Shown here: positions 16,914-25,048 of the stretch, in pieces
Layout of the letters: each line of letters begins with the position of its first letter
How positions within the stretch are numbered: position 1 is the stretch's first letter
DNA from: SVEL01 sp964573715
GTDB taxonomy: Bacteria > Bacillota > Clostridia > Lachnospirales > Lachnospiraceae
Assembly (NCBI GenBank): GCA_964573715.1
Contig: CAZNKR010000016.1
Location: 1-41,924, forward strand
Direction: 5' to 3'
Length of the DNA stretch: 41,924 nucleotides
Notes under the pieces: generated by a model
Seen by the model: the letters and a program-made list of their open reading frames with translations, nothing else
What the model was told of the DNA's origin: nothing
Databases searched by the model: none
Made by a program: the position numbers and the translations under genes

Positions 16914-16929
16914 AATTGTCTGACAATTT
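16914..16929. promoter_or_regulatory. gltB proximal operator-like palindrome
   Basis: AATTGTC-T-GACAATT (16914-16928) is a perfect 7-1-7 palindrome, and the exact sequence recurs at 16952-16966. This copy covers the predicted transcription start. The TTGTCnGACAA form resembles operators of FadR/FCD-type GntR regulators, but that assignment is inference. Confidence 0.65.
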
Positions 16930-16936
16930 GTCAATT

Positions 16937-16964
16937 CTTATACATTTTTTAAATTGTCTGACAA
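16937..16964 (-). promoter_or_regulatory. Candidate gltB promoter
   Basis: Minus strand: TTGTCA (16959-16964, inside the distal palindrome), a 16-bp spacer, then TATAAG (16937-16942), with start expected near 16930. A TTGACA at 16928-16933 is better by sequence, but has no good -10 at 16-18 bp (TATAAA is only 14 bp away). The call is therefore moderate. Confidence 0.45.
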
Positions 16965-16967
16965 TTT
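16952..16967. promoter_or_regulatory. gltB distal operator-like palindrome
   Basis: This is the second identical copy of AATTGTC-T-GACAATT (16952-16966), with its centre 38 bp from the first. It overlaps the predicted -35 box. Two identical sites bracketing a promoter are typical of cooperative repression. Confidence 0.65.
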
Positions 16968-17045
16968 ATATATATTTTCTCATTGTCTTTGCTTACATTG
17001 ATTTAGCTATAAACCCGATGAAATCTTACCATTTTTAAAAATGTA

Positions 17046-17095
17046 ATAAAAAAGGCGTATTAAAAGCACACAATTCGTGCTGTTAATCGCCTTTG
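17046..17095 (-). terminator. Strong terminator upstream of the gltB promoter
   Basis: The minus strand folds as AAAGGCG-ATTAA-(2-nt internal loop)-GCAC, a 7-nt loop and the complementary arm, with a single bulge, followed by TTTTTTATTAC. It lies 289 bp past the aminopeptidase stop and about 80 bp before the gltB promoter. It either ends a short RNA started near 17224 or stops read-through into gltB. Confidence 0.75.
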
Positions 17096-17224
17096 ATTAA
17101 TCTTAAAAATTGTTAAAATTTAGTTTTATTTTATATTTCATCGTACTGTTTATACATTTTTGCATATTATTTTCTAATAAATATTAACACCCTGTTTGGT
17201 GTACTAGTAAAATGAATATGATCA
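17047..17224 (-). ncRNA. Possible ~175-nt untranslated RNA or attenuated leader
   Basis: It is predicted only from a promoter-like sequence (17231-17258, minus strand) followed about 175 nt later by a strong terminator. It contains a small hairpin (ACACC/GGTGT) and a 20-codon open frame with no good ribosome binding site. I do not recognise a riboswitch family or T-box core in it. It may be an independent small RNA or a premature-termination leader for gltB. Confidence 0.3.
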
Positions 17225-17230
17225 AACATA

Positions 17231-17258
17231 ATAATACCACAGAAATCTGATTAGTCAA
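17231..17258 (-). promoter_or_regulatory. Extended -10 promoter upstream of gltB leader region
   Basis: Minus strand: TTGACT (17253-17258), a 16-bp spacer ending in TGG, then TATTAT (17231-17236). No gene follows directly on this strand; the next feature is the terminator at 17046-17095. Confidence 0.5.
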
Positions 17259-17266
17259 CAAAAAAT

Positions 17267-17306
17267 TTCAACTGTAATATTTTCTATGATTCAACTGTAA
17301 TATTTT
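17267..17306. repeat. Two 17-bp direct repeats, period 23 bp
   Basis: TTCAACTGTAATATTTT occurs at 17267-17283 and again at 17290-17306. On the minus strand the pair lies immediately upstream of the -35 box at 17253-17258. That is where tandem activator sites are often found, with repeats offset by about two helical turns. Confidence 0.6.
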
Positions 17307-17383
17307 TTTAAAAAATTCCAGCTTAAATAATTTCTATCAAAGTGAATGTAACTGCTACATTCTTTCTTTCATTTTGTTTATCT

Positions 17384-19174
17384 CTATATTGTACGGGTAG
17401 CATTTTTAAGCCAAGCTAATTCCTCATCATTCATAAAAGGTGAAATGGTTTCATATACCTTTTTATGATAATTATTCAAAAGGTTTTTCTCTGTTTCATC
17501 TAACAAGTCAAAATCTATAGAATCCAAATCATAAGGAACCATAGTCAAAGTATCAAAGCAAAGGAATTGTCCATACTCTGTTTTTTGATCTTTAACGCAA
17601 ACAATAAGATTTTCTGTTCTTATGCCATATTTTCCTTCTAAGTAAAGGCCTGGTTCATTACTTGTAATCATACCTTCCTGCATAATATCATTATTAGGAC
17701 ATTTACTATTGGCAATTCTCCATCGTATGCTATTTGGTCCTTCATGAACATTTAGCAAATATCCAACACCATGTCCTGTTCCATGATTGTAATCTAAGCC
17801 TCTTTCCCAAAGAGGTTTTCTAGCAATAAAATCTAAATTGGCACCTTTTGTACCATATAAAAACTTTGCTGCGCCAAGAGCCAAATGTCCCTTTAATACT
17901 AATGTGTAATGAAGTTTTTCATCCTGGGTTGGATTTCCTAGTGTAATAGTTCGTGTAATATCTGTTGTTCCCTCAAGATATTGTCCACCAGTATCAAAAA
18001 GGACAAAACCTCTTGGTTGCAACAAAGTATCGCTTTCAGCGGTTGCACTATAATGGCACATAGCAGCATTTTCCTGATATGCAACTATAGGATCAAAGCT
18101 TGGTCCAATATAATTTTCACCTTTCATTCTAAGATTTTCCAAATACTTTGCTGCTGATATCTCTGTAATATCCATTTTGCCAATGTTTTCTTTAAGCCAA
18201 AAAATAAATTTAGTTACTGCGACTCCATCCTTTACATGGGCAATTCTTTCATTTTCCACTTCAGTTGCATTTTTTTTGGCTTTTTCTAGCAATGTTGGAT
18301 TGACAACATCTAGTATTTCCATGCCTAAAAGACTATTAATTATTGCATAATTAACCCTGTCCTTATCAAGCATCACACTTTTATCTTTAGGAAGCTTTGC
18401 TAAGAAACTATAAATATCATTATAAGGATGAATTTCTACATTCAATTTCTCCAAATAATTTTTTATTTCATTACTAAATATTAATTCATTAGCAAACAGA
18501 TACACTTTGCTTTGGTCCATAACCACATAAGATAAAAATACTGGATTACAATCAACATCTGCTCCTCTTAAATTAAATAGCCATGCAATGTCATCAAGAG
18601 AAGAAAGTACAAAATAGTCACAATTATTTTGTTTAATAGATTCTCTGATTTTATCTATTTTTTCACTTGCTAATACACCTGAATACTTTATAGGCAGCTC
18701 ATAAACCTTCATTGCCGAAAGGGGTGGTCTATCTGTCCAAATATCTCCCACTAAATCATCTTCGCATATAATTTTACATGATTTTTTATCAAGACTATCC
18801 TTAAGATCCATAGCATAAGAGGCATCCATACATCTTCCATCAAAACCTACAGTCATTCCCTCTTTAACAATACTTTCAATATATTCTTTAACAGATGGAA
18901 CATTGGGATTTCCCATACGATATAACTGTATATCTAAACCACAAAGCTGTTTTTCGGCTTGAATAAAATATCTTCCGTCTGTCCATAATCCAGCATTTGA
19001 TAAGGTTACAACTACCGTTCCTGCTGAGCCTGTAAATCCAGATATAAATTCTCTTGTTTTAAAGTGTTCTCCAACATATTCTGATGAATGGTAATCATTT
19101 GTCGGAACAATATAAATATCAATGTTCTTTTCTTTCATTATATTTCGTAATGCATCTAATTTACTGTATACCAT
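17384..19174 (-). CDS. Xaa-Pro aminopeptidase (M24B)
   Basis: This cytosolic metallopeptidase removes N-terminal residues preceding proline. At 596 aa it is the long three-domain form: two creatinase-like N-terminal domains (TNDYHSSEYVGEHFKTREF, FTGSAGTVVV) and a C-terminal pita-bread domain. The five metal ligands are visible: Asp twice in LFDTGGQYLEGTTDITRT, His in GTGHGVGYLLNVHEGP, Glu in SNEPGLYLEG, and Glu in GIRTENLIV. The start is fixed by GGAGGCAAC directly before the ATG at 19174. It follows rpoD on the same strand, but the rpoD terminator lies only about 40 bp upstream, so it is probably transcribed on its own. Confidence 0.92.
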   Translation of the reverse strand: MVYSKLDALRNIMKEKNIDIYIVPTNDYHSSEYVGEHFKTREFISGFTGSAGTVVVTLSNAGLWTDGRYFIQAEKQLCGLDIQLYRMGNPNVPSVKEYIESIVKEGMTVGFDGRCMDASYAMDLKDSLDKKSCKIICEDDLVGDIWTDRPPLSAMKVYELPIKYSGVLASEKIDKIRESIKQNNCDYFVLSSLDDIAWLFNLRGADVDCNPVFLSYVVMDQSKVYLFANELIFSNEIKNYLEKLNVEIHPYNDIYSFLAKLPKDKSVMLDKDRVNYAIINSLLGMEILDVVNPTLLEKAKKNATEVENERIAHVKDGVAVTKFIFWLKENIGKMDITEISAAKYLENLRMKGENYIGPSFDPIVAYQENAAMCHYSATAESDTLLQPRGFVLFDTGGQYLEGTTDITRTITLGNPTQDEKLHYTLVLKGHLALGAAKFLYGTKGANLDFIARKPLWERGLDYNHGTGHGVGYLLNVHEGPNSIRWRIANSKCPNNDIMQEGMITSNEPGLYLEGKYGIRTENLIVCVKDQKTEYGQFLCFDTLTMVPYDLDSIDFDLLDETEKNLLNNYHKKVYETISPFMNDEELAWLKNATRTI

Positions 19175-19214
19175 GTTGCCTCCTGTTTTTCTTGTTTTGC
19201 AACGTTACTTTACT

Positions 19215-19248
19215 AAAAAAGATTTCCTGATTACATCAGGAAATCTTT
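19215..19248 (-). terminator. rpoD terminator built from its own last codons
   Basis: The arms 19218-19231 and 19235-19248 form a 14-bp perfect stem (AAAGATTTCCTGAT on the minus strand) with a 3-nt loop, followed by a U tract. The 5' arm encodes the last residues of RpoD (KDFLM), and the stop codon starts in the loop. Coding end and terminator therefore overlap. Confidence 0.85.
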
Positions 19249-20352
19249 AATTTTTTTGCTTCTAACGGGATTTCTAAGCTTTCTTAATGCTTTTGCTTCT
19301 ATCTGTCTTATACGTTCTCTTGTAACATTAAACTCTTTTCCTACTTCTTCAAGAGTTCTTGGATGACCATCTTCAAGTCCAAATCTTAGAACTATTACTT
19401 GTTTTTCTCTATCCTTAAGATCCTCAAGAAGTATATCAATATGTTCTCTAAGCATTACTGATTCAATATTTTGTTCTGGTGTTACTGTGTTGATATCAGC
19501 AACAAAATCTCCAAGGTTTGAATCATCTTCCTCACCTATAGGAGTTTCAAGAGAAGCAGGCTCTCTTGCAATCTGCATAATCTCTAATACTTTTTCTTCT
19601 GTAATATCAAGTGCAGTAGCAAGCTCAGCTGTAGATGGCTCATATCCAAGTTCAAGCGTAAGTTTTCTCTGCATCTTTGACATTCTGTTTATTGTTTCAA
19701 CCATATGAACAGGAACTCTGATTGTTCTAGCCTGATCAGCTAATGCTCTAGTAACAGACTGACGAATCCACCAAGTTGCATATGTACTCAACTTGTAGCC
19801 TTTTTCATAATCAAACTTTTCTACGCCTTTTATTAATCCAAGATTTCCTTCTTGTACTAAGTCAAGGAAGCTCATACCTCTGCCAGTATATCTTTTGGCA
19901 ATACTAACTACTAAACGAAGATTAGCTTCAATGAGTCTTTCTTTGGCATTTGCGTCTCCCTCAGACTTTTTCTTTGCAAGTCTAAGTTCTTCCTCTGCAC
20001 TAAGAAGTGGAACTGTGCCTATTTCTTTAAGGTACATTCTAACAGGATCTTCTGTTCCAATTCCTTCAAGTAAATTAATGGCATCTAAATCTATATTTTC
20101 TTCTTCTGTTTCAGATTCATCTTCTACGGGTTCTAATACAATATCATCTTCTATGCTATAATTTTCATCCATAACAGTTAAAACATCAATCTTTTTTTCT
20201 TCAAGATAATGAGTGATTTTTTCCATATCTTCAGATGTAAGTTCGTATCCTTTTACTGCTTTTTCGATATCCGATATCTCTAAAACGCCTTTTTTGTTGT
20301 TGCCAAGTTCTACTAAGCCATTAAGGAGTTCTAAAAACTTTTCTTTATCCAT
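19231..20352 (-). CDS. rpoD: Primary RNA polymerase sigma factor (sigma-70/SigA)
   Basis: This is the housekeeping sigma factor that directs RNA polymerase to TTGACA/TATAAT promoters such as those in this window. It has 373 aa. An acidic region 1.1 occupies residues 1-95, and region 1.2 reads EDPVRMYLKEIG. Regions 2.1-2.4 run from RLIEANLRLVVSIAKRY to KLSTYATWWIRQSVTRAL, with the core-binding and -10-reading residues. Region 3 contains LETPIGEEDDSNLGDFV, and the region 4.2 helix-turn-helix reads TLEEVGKEFNVTRERIRQIEAKALRKLR. Region 1.1 and the VHMVETINR linker mark it as group 1. GAGAGGAAATTTCA precedes the ATG. dnaG, the frequent upstream partner in Firmicutes, is not adjacent; a DAGK gene is. 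Confidence 0.97.
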   Translation of the reverse strand: MDKEKFLELLNGLVELGNNKKGVLEISDIEKAVKGYELTSEDMEKITHYLEEKKIDVLTVMDENYSIEDDIVLEPVEDESETEEENIDLDAINLLEGIGTEDPVRMYLKEIGTVPLLSAEEELRLAKKKSEGDANAKERLIEANLRLVVSIAKRYTGRGMSFLDLVQEGNLGLIKGVEKFDYEKGYKLSTYATWWIRQSVTRALADQARTIRVPVHMVETINRMSKMQRKLTLELGYEPSTAELATALDITEEKVLEIMQIAREPASLETPIGEEDDSNLGDFVADINTVTPEQNIESVMLREHIDILLEDLKDREKQVIVLRFGLEDGHPRTLEEVGKEFNVTRERIRQIEAKALRKLRNPVRSKKIKDFLM

Positions 20353-20425
20353 TGAAATTTCCTCTCTATTTGCTGTGTACTAATATCAATATTTTTCTAC
20401 TAAAGACGTATAATATACATTCTTT

Positions 20426-21331
20426 TTATTTTTTTGAATGTAAATGTGCCATAACCTGCAATGCATTAGCGTGATTTATAATATCAACTTCCGTATGTTC
20501 TCCGCCAAATTCACCATCTAAAACCCATGAAACTGGTTCTTCTGATGTGATTTTAACTCGTGAAGTTTTGAAATTATAAATGTTTTCACTTTTATTATTA
20601 CCACCTAAAAGACTATTTATTATGGTACTTAGTTCAATTGGTGATTTAGGAACTTTAATAAATGTGCCTTCATAGAGGCCATCATCAAGGATAACATCCT
20701 TTCCTGTAATTCCTTTAAATCCACCTGCTGATTCAGAATTTGATATCATTCCATAAATAAATTCATCTTCAATAACACCATCTTCATACTCAATCTTCAT
20801 CTTATAAGACTTGACACTTGTTAAACTCTTTATGCCTTCTATTATGTATGCCTGGTGTCCTAGGACGTTTTTCATATTCTGAGGTGTTTGATATGAAACA
20901 TCTGTAAAAATCCCAAATGCTGCTATGTATACAAAATGTCTGTCTTCATTAAATTGGCCAATATCCACACTAATAGGTGTTCCAGAAACAGCCACCTTTG
21001 CTGATTTGACCATATCTTTATATAGACCAATACTTTTTCCAAAATCATTTGTTGAGCCAGAAGGTATGTAGCCAATAACAGGTTTATTATGAAGCTTCAT
21101 AACACCACTTGCAACTTCATTGAGTGTACCATCTCCACCACTACATACAATAAGGTCGAACTCATCACCGCACTCTGCAATCTTTTTACTTGCATCCATT
21201 GGACACTGTGTTTGATAGCTCTCTACCCTATATCCTTCTTTGATAAAAATATCAATAATGTCAGCTAAACGTGTTCTTATTCTAGCTTTTCCTGATTTTG
21301 CATTGTAAACAAACAACAATCTTTTACTCAT
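20426..21331 (-). CDS. Diacylglycerol kinase family lipid kinase
   Basis: The 301-aa protein belongs to the DgkB/YegS family of soluble lipid kinases, which phosphorylate diacylglycerol or related lipids at the membrane surface with ATP. The N-terminal RLLFVYNAKSGKARIRTRL is the family's nucleotide-binding entry. CSGGDGTLNEVASGV (about 70-84) is the diagnostic GGDGT loop, and GYIPSGSTNDFGKSIG (about 93-108) the second phosphate-binding loop. The C-terminal domain has the conserved GGFKGITGKDVILDDG. I chose the ATG at 21331 because GGTGA lies 5 nt upstream; starts at 21337 or 21343 in the same frame are possible. It reads toward rpoD with a 73-bp gap. Confidence 0.88.
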   Translation of the reverse strand: MSKRLLFVYNAKSGKARIRTRLADIIDIFIKEGYRVESYQTQCPMDASKKIAECGDEFDLIVCSGGDGTLNEVASGVMKLHNKPVIGYIPSGSTNDFGKSIGLYKDMVKSAKVAVSGTPISVDIGQFNEDRHFVYIAAFGIFTDVSYQTPQNMKNVLGHQAYIIEGIKSLTSVKSYKMKIEYEDGVIEDEFIYGMISNSESAGGFKGITGKDVILDDGLYEGTFIKVPKSPIELSTIINSLLGGNNKSENIYNFKTSRVKITSEEPVSWVLDGEFGGEHTEVDIINHANALQVMAHLHSKK

Positions 21332-21363
21332 AATCATCACCATCTATTCTTTCTGGGATAAAA

Positions 21364-21392
21364 TGAGCCTTCGTACAATGTACAAAGGCCCA
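21364..21392 (-). terminator. Hairpin after the SEC-C gene
   Basis: The minus strand reads GCCTTTGTAC, a 3-nt loop, then GTACGAAGGC (10 bp with one G-U pair), followed by TCATTTTATCC. It starts 12 bp past the SEC-C stop and about 20 bp before the DAGK start codons. The U tract is modest, so termination may be partial. Confidence 0.6.
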
Positions 21393-21403
21393 TGTATACG
21401 CTA

Positions 21404-21931
21404 TTATCTACCGCAACAGAATTTAAATTTCTTGCCACTGCCACATGGACAAGGATCATTTCTTCCTACTTTTTTATCTTTAACTACTGTATGTGAAGAC
21501 TTTTGTTCCTTGTATAATTCTTTTCTTTTTTCTTCATCAGGAATAAGTGTGTCCCAAGCTTCCATAGTGTATAACCACTCAGCCTTTGCTTCAATCATAT
21601 TCTTGTAAAGAAGTTCTATATCATATCCGAGATTAACTTCTGTATCTTCAGTCATCTCTTCAATTGGGTTAGGATTCTTTAAGCTTTCATTAATTCCATC
21701 TAAGAAACCAACCATAATAAGTACATCAACACCATATTTCTCAGCTAATTCCTTAACTGTTCCTGTTACAACTTCATTTGGGTTTGCTAAAATTTTCTCA
21801 TAAATTCCCTTTTCTAAAGTAAAATATGCACCCCAGAATTTATCGTAATCTGTTTGGTTTTGGCCTTGACCATAAGCATATCCTCTCCATGTTTCAAGAA
21901 GTGTGTAAGTTTGTTCTGAATTAGTACTCAT
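21404..21931 (-). CDS. SEC-C motif protein of unknown function
   Basis: The 175-aa protein ends in GRNDPCPCGSGKKFKFCCGR, the zinc-binding SEC-C motif (CxCx8CC), also found at the SecA C-terminus and in many small proteins that contact ribosomes or SecB-like partners. The preceding 150 residues are mostly helical (LLETWRGYAYGQGQNQTDYD, GTVKELAEKYGVDVLIMVGFLDG), and I do not recognise a second domain. The start at 21931 (MSTNSEQ) is preferred over an upstream Met at 21970 because AAGGATGG lies 9 nt before it. It is separated from DAGK by a hairpin and from purB by a strong terminator, so it is probably monocistronic. Confidence 0.8.
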   Translation of the reverse strand: MSTNSEQTYTLLETWRGYAYGQGQNQTDYDKFWGAYFTLEKGIYEKILANPNEVVTGTVKELAEKYGVDVLIMVGFLDGINESLKNPNPIEEMTEDTEVNLGYDIELLYKNMIEAKAEWLYTMEAWDTLIPDEEKRKELYKEQKSSHTVVKDKKVGRNDPCPCGSGKKFKFCCGR

Positions 21932-22035
21932 AATTGTCCATCCTTTGCATTTCATTTGCCCAATGGGCACAAAAAATCATTATCTCATTTATTATATACC
22001 ATTCTCTTTTATAAAGCAAATAATTTTTGCATCAA

Positions 22036-22093
22036 AAAAGTTCATCCAAAGGATACCTTCTTATCGAAGTTTTCTTCCTATGGATGAACTTTT
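22036..22093 (-). terminator. Terminator of the purC-purF-purB operon
   Basis: AAAAGTTCATCCA (22036-22048) pairs perfectly over 13 bp with 22081-22093, and the 32-nt loop can form a further short helix. On the minus strand it is followed by a T run (TTTTTTGATGC, partly in the stem). It begins 8 bp after the purB stop. Confidence 0.8.
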
Positions 22094-22100
22094 AATTTTA

Positions 22101-23531
22101 TTATACGTTTATTTCTGCTGTCATTCCTAATAATTCTTTATTTTCCTCAAGAACTGGATTAACAACCTGTGTAAGGAATTCTTCCACTTGCTCAGTTGAA
22201 CGTCCAACATATTTGCTTGGATCCATACATGCTTTTAATTCATCAAGTGTAAGATTAAATGAAGGTTCCTTGGCAATAAGCTCAAGAAGATTATTATCTA
22301 AACCTTTCTGCTTAACATTAGCTCCTGCTTCCATTGAAAGCTCTCTAATCTTTTCATGAAGTTCCTGTCTGTCACCACCAGCTTTAACGGCATCCATCAT
22401 AATATTTTCTGTTGCCATAAATGGAAGCTCTGACATAAGTCTCTTCTCTATAACCTTTGTATATACTACTAATCCATCAACAACATTTAAGTATAAATCT
22501 AAAATTCCGTCAATAGCAAGGAAGCCTTCTGGAATACTAAGTCTTTTGTTTGCTGAATCATCAAGAGTTCTTTCAAACCACTGAGTAGCAGATGTAATAG
22601 CAGGATTAAGTGCATCTATCATAACGTATCTTGAAAGTGAAGCAATTCTTTCACTTCTCATTGGATTTCTCTTATATGCCATAGCTGATGAACCAATCTG
22701 ATTTTTTTCAAATGGTTCTTCAACTTCCTTTAGATGTTGTAAAAGTCTAATATCATTTGAGAATTTATGCGCACTAGCTGCAATGCCAGCTAATACATTG
22801 GCTACTCTTGTATCAAGCTTTCTTGAATATGTCTGACCTGAAACTGGGAAGCACTTCTTAAATCCCATTTTATTGGCAATCATTGGATCAATCTGCTTAA
22901 TCTTAGCTTCGTCACCTTCAAAAAGTTCCTTAAAGCTTGCTTGTGTACCAGTTGTACCCTTTGAGCCTAAAAGCATCATATTGTCAATGATGTAATCAAT
23001 ATCTTCCAAATCAAGCATAAGCTCCATCATCCAAAGAGTTGCTCTTTTTCCAACTGTTGTAGGCTGTGCAGGCTGAAAATGAGTAAATGCAAGTGTAGGC
23101 TGTGCCTTATACTTATCTGCAAATTTTGCTAATTCTGCAATAACATTAATAATCTTACGTCTAACTAGCTTCAAGGCTTCTGTCATAACAATAACATCTG
23201 TGTTATCTCCAACATAGCAAGAGGTAGCTCCTAAATGAATAATACCTTTTGCCTTTGGACACTGTAAACCATATGCATAAACATGTGACATAACATCATG
23301 TCTTACAAGCTTTTCTCTTTCCTTAGCATCTTCGTAATTAATATCCTCTGCATGCTCTTTAAGCTCTGCTATCTGCTCGTCTGTGATATTTAATCCTAAT
23401 TCTTTTTCTGTTTCAGCAAGGGCAATCCAAAGCTTTCTCCATGTTCTAAACTTCATATCTGGCGAGAAAATGTATTGCATTTCCTTACTTGCGTATCTTT
23501 CTGATAATGGACTTACATATTTGTCGTACAT
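22101..23531 (-). CDS. purB: Adenylosuccinate lyase
   Basis: This enzyme catalyses two fumarate-releasing steps: SAICAR to AICAR in IMP synthesis, and adenylosuccinate to AMP. It has 476 aa, a cytosolic homotetramer of the fumarase/aspartase superfamily. The conserved signatures are in order: GATSCYVGDNTD (first conserved region with Thr-Ser), TLAFTHFQPAQPTTVGKR (catalytic His region), and the flexible signature loop GSSAMAYKRNPMRSER with the catalytic Ser. It is the last gene of purC-purF-purB, 18 nt downstream of purF, with TTTGAGAGAGGTAAAGTT before its ATG. The first gene of the operon makes SAICAR, the substrate of this enzyme. Confidence 0.96.
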   Translation of the reverse strand: MYDKYVSPLSERYASKEMQYIFSPDMKFRTWRKLWIALAETEKELGLNITDEQIAELKEHAEDINYEDAKEREKLVRHDVMSHVYAYGLQCPKAKGIIHLGATSCYVGDNTDVIVMTEALKLVRRKIINVIAELAKFADKYKAQPTLAFTHFQPAQPTTVGKRATLWMMELMLDLEDIDYIIDNMMLLGSKGTTGTQASFKELFEGDEAKIKQIDPMIANKMGFKKCFPVSGQTYSRKLDTRVANVLAGIAASAHKFSNDIRLLQHLKEVEEPFEKNQIGSSAMAYKRNPMRSERIASLSRYVMIDALNPAITSATQWFERTLDDSANKRLSIPEGFLAIDGILDLYLNVVDGLVVYTKVIEKRLMSELPFMATENIMMDAVKAGGDRQELHEKIRELSMEAGANVKQKGLDNNLLELIAKEPSFNLTLDELKACMDPSKYVGRSTEQVEEFLTQVVNPVLEENKELLGMTAEINV

Positions 23532-23549
23532 AACTTTACCTCTCTCAAA

Positions 23550-24995
23550 TTACTTTTCGTATAAACCTCGGATATCCTCGGTTGGTGGATCTAATGGATA
23601 TTTCCCTGTAAAACAGCCTTTACATATAGGAAGGCCATTTACCATCTCTTCTAGTCTTTCAATATTTAGGTATCCTAGTGAATCCGCACCAATAATATCT
23701 CTGATTTCGTCAATAGTTCTATTATATGCAATAAGCTGTTCTCTTGATGGAACATCTGTGCCAAAATAACATTCATATAAAAATGGTGGTGAAGAAATTC
23801 TAACATGAACTTCTGTGGCTCCCGCATCACGCAGCATTTTTACAATTCTATCACTTGTAGTTCCTCTAACAATAGAATCATCAATCATGATAACTCTTTT
23901 ACCCTTAACAGCTTCTTTCAAAACGTTAAGTTTTACCTGAACGCTAGATTCTCTGTTGGACTGTTTTGGTTTAATGAAGGTTCTTCCAACATAGCTATTT
24001 TTAATAAATGCAGTACCATATGGAATGCCCGATTGGAGAGAATAACCAAGTGCAGCAGCATTTCCTGATTCAGGAACACCTACAACAAGATCTGCCTCTA
24101 CAGGGGAATCTATGGCTAGATACTTGCCGGCTAATATACGTGAATGATATACAGACACACCATCTATAATACTATCTGGTCTGGCAAAATATATATATTC
24201 AAATACACATCTTGCTTCTTTATCACGGGATATACAAAGGGATTTGTCTGACTTAATACCCTGATCTGTAATTGTAACGATTTCTCCTGGCTCTACATCT
24301 CTTATATATGTTGCACCAACTGTATCTAGTGCACAAGTTTCTGAAGCAAGAACATAGGCATTATCTCTTTTTCCAATACAAAGAGGTCGAAATCCATAAG
24401 GATCCCTTGCTCCAATAAGCTTTCTAGGGCTCATAACAATAAGGGAATAAGCACCTAAAATCTTCTTCATTGCATTCTTAACAGCTTCTTCTACACTAGA
24501 GGTTTTAACTCTTTCTCTAGCAATGTGGTATGCTATTACTTCTGAATCAATGGTAGTTTGGAAGATAGCACCTGAATATTCAAGTTCTTTTCTAAGCTCT
24601 TTAGCATTAATGAGATTTCCATTATGAGCAAGTCCCAAAATGCCTTTAATATAATTTAGAACAAGTGGCTGTGCATTTTCTCTTGTACTGCTTCCAGCTG
24701 TTGAATATCGTGTATGTCCTACTCCAATATTTCCTTTAAGCTTACTAAGCTCCTCATGGGTAAACACTTCATTGACAAGGCCCATGCCTTTATTCAAAGA
24801 AACCTGTCCTTTAGGACCAAATGTATCACTAACAGCTATACCGCAGCTTTCCTGTCCTCTGTGTTGAAGAGCAAAAAGTCCGTAATAAATGGTAGAAGCA
24901 ACATCCCCACCATCTAGGTCATATATACCAAAAACACCACACTCTTCGTGGATACCATCATCTATCTCTTCTTGATTTAAATGATAATTATTCAT
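23550..24995 (-). CDS. purF: Amidophosphoribosyltransferase (canonical)
   Basis: It catalyses the first committed step of purine synthesis: PRPP plus glutamine to phosphoribosylamine. It has 481 aa with an 18-residue propeptide, then nucleophile C19 (HEECGVFGIY). The glutaminase motifs GVGHTRYSTAGSS and LAHNGNLINA are intact, as is Asp in TTIDSEVIAYH. The PRPP loop is VIMIDDSIVRGTT, and the [4Fe-4S] cysteines are in ARCVFEY, YECYFG and ICKGCFTG. The start at 24995 (MNNYHLNQEE) is chosen for GAGGTATAAA just upstream; the open frame reaches 25103 but runs through a hairpin. It is a useful internal control for the degenerate paralogue at 3809-5218. Confidence 0.96.
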   Translation of the reverse strand: MNNYHLNQEEIDDGIHEECGVFGIYDLDGGDVASTIYYGLFALQHRGQESCGIAVSDTFGPKGQVSLNKGMGLVNEVFTHEELSKLKGNIGVGHTRYSTAGSSTRENAQPLVLNYIKGILGLAHNGNLINAKELRKELEYSGAIFQTTIDSEVIAYHIARERVKTSSVEEAVKNAMKKILGAYSLIVMSPRKLIGARDPYGFRPLCIGKRDNAYVLASETCALDTVGATYIRDVEPGEIVTITDQGIKSDKSLCISRDKEARCVFEYIYFARPDSIIDGVSVYHSRILAGKYLAIDSPVEADLVVGVPESGNAAALGYSLQSGIPYGTAFIKNSYVGRTFIKPKQSNRESSVQVKLNVLKEAVKGKRVIMIDDSIVRGTTSDRIVKMLRDAGATEVHVRISSPPFLYECYFGTDVPSREQLIAYNRTIDEIRDIIGADSLGYLNIERLEEMVNGLPICKGCFTGKYPLDPPTEDIRGLYEK

Positions 24996-25048
24996 TTTAT
25001 ACCTCGCTAGTAGTCTATTTGTCTTGCATTTCATACTCATAGAAATAG

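Larger units (their letters stand above)
16832..17383. other. 552-bp non-coding region upstream of gltB
   Basis: No credible gene lies here. Reading toward gltB, it holds a pair of direct repeats, a candidate promoter, a strong terminator, a second promoter flanked by two identical palindromes, and a 22-bp palindrome in the gltB 5' UTR. Each is listed separately. The arrangement suggests that gltBD transcription is controlled at several points. Confidence 0.7.

Noticed and set aside
17338..17372. Hairpin GAATGTA/TACATTC as terminator of the aminopeptidase gene
   Set aside because: The stem is only 7 bp and no T run follows on the minus strand; too weak to list as a terminator.
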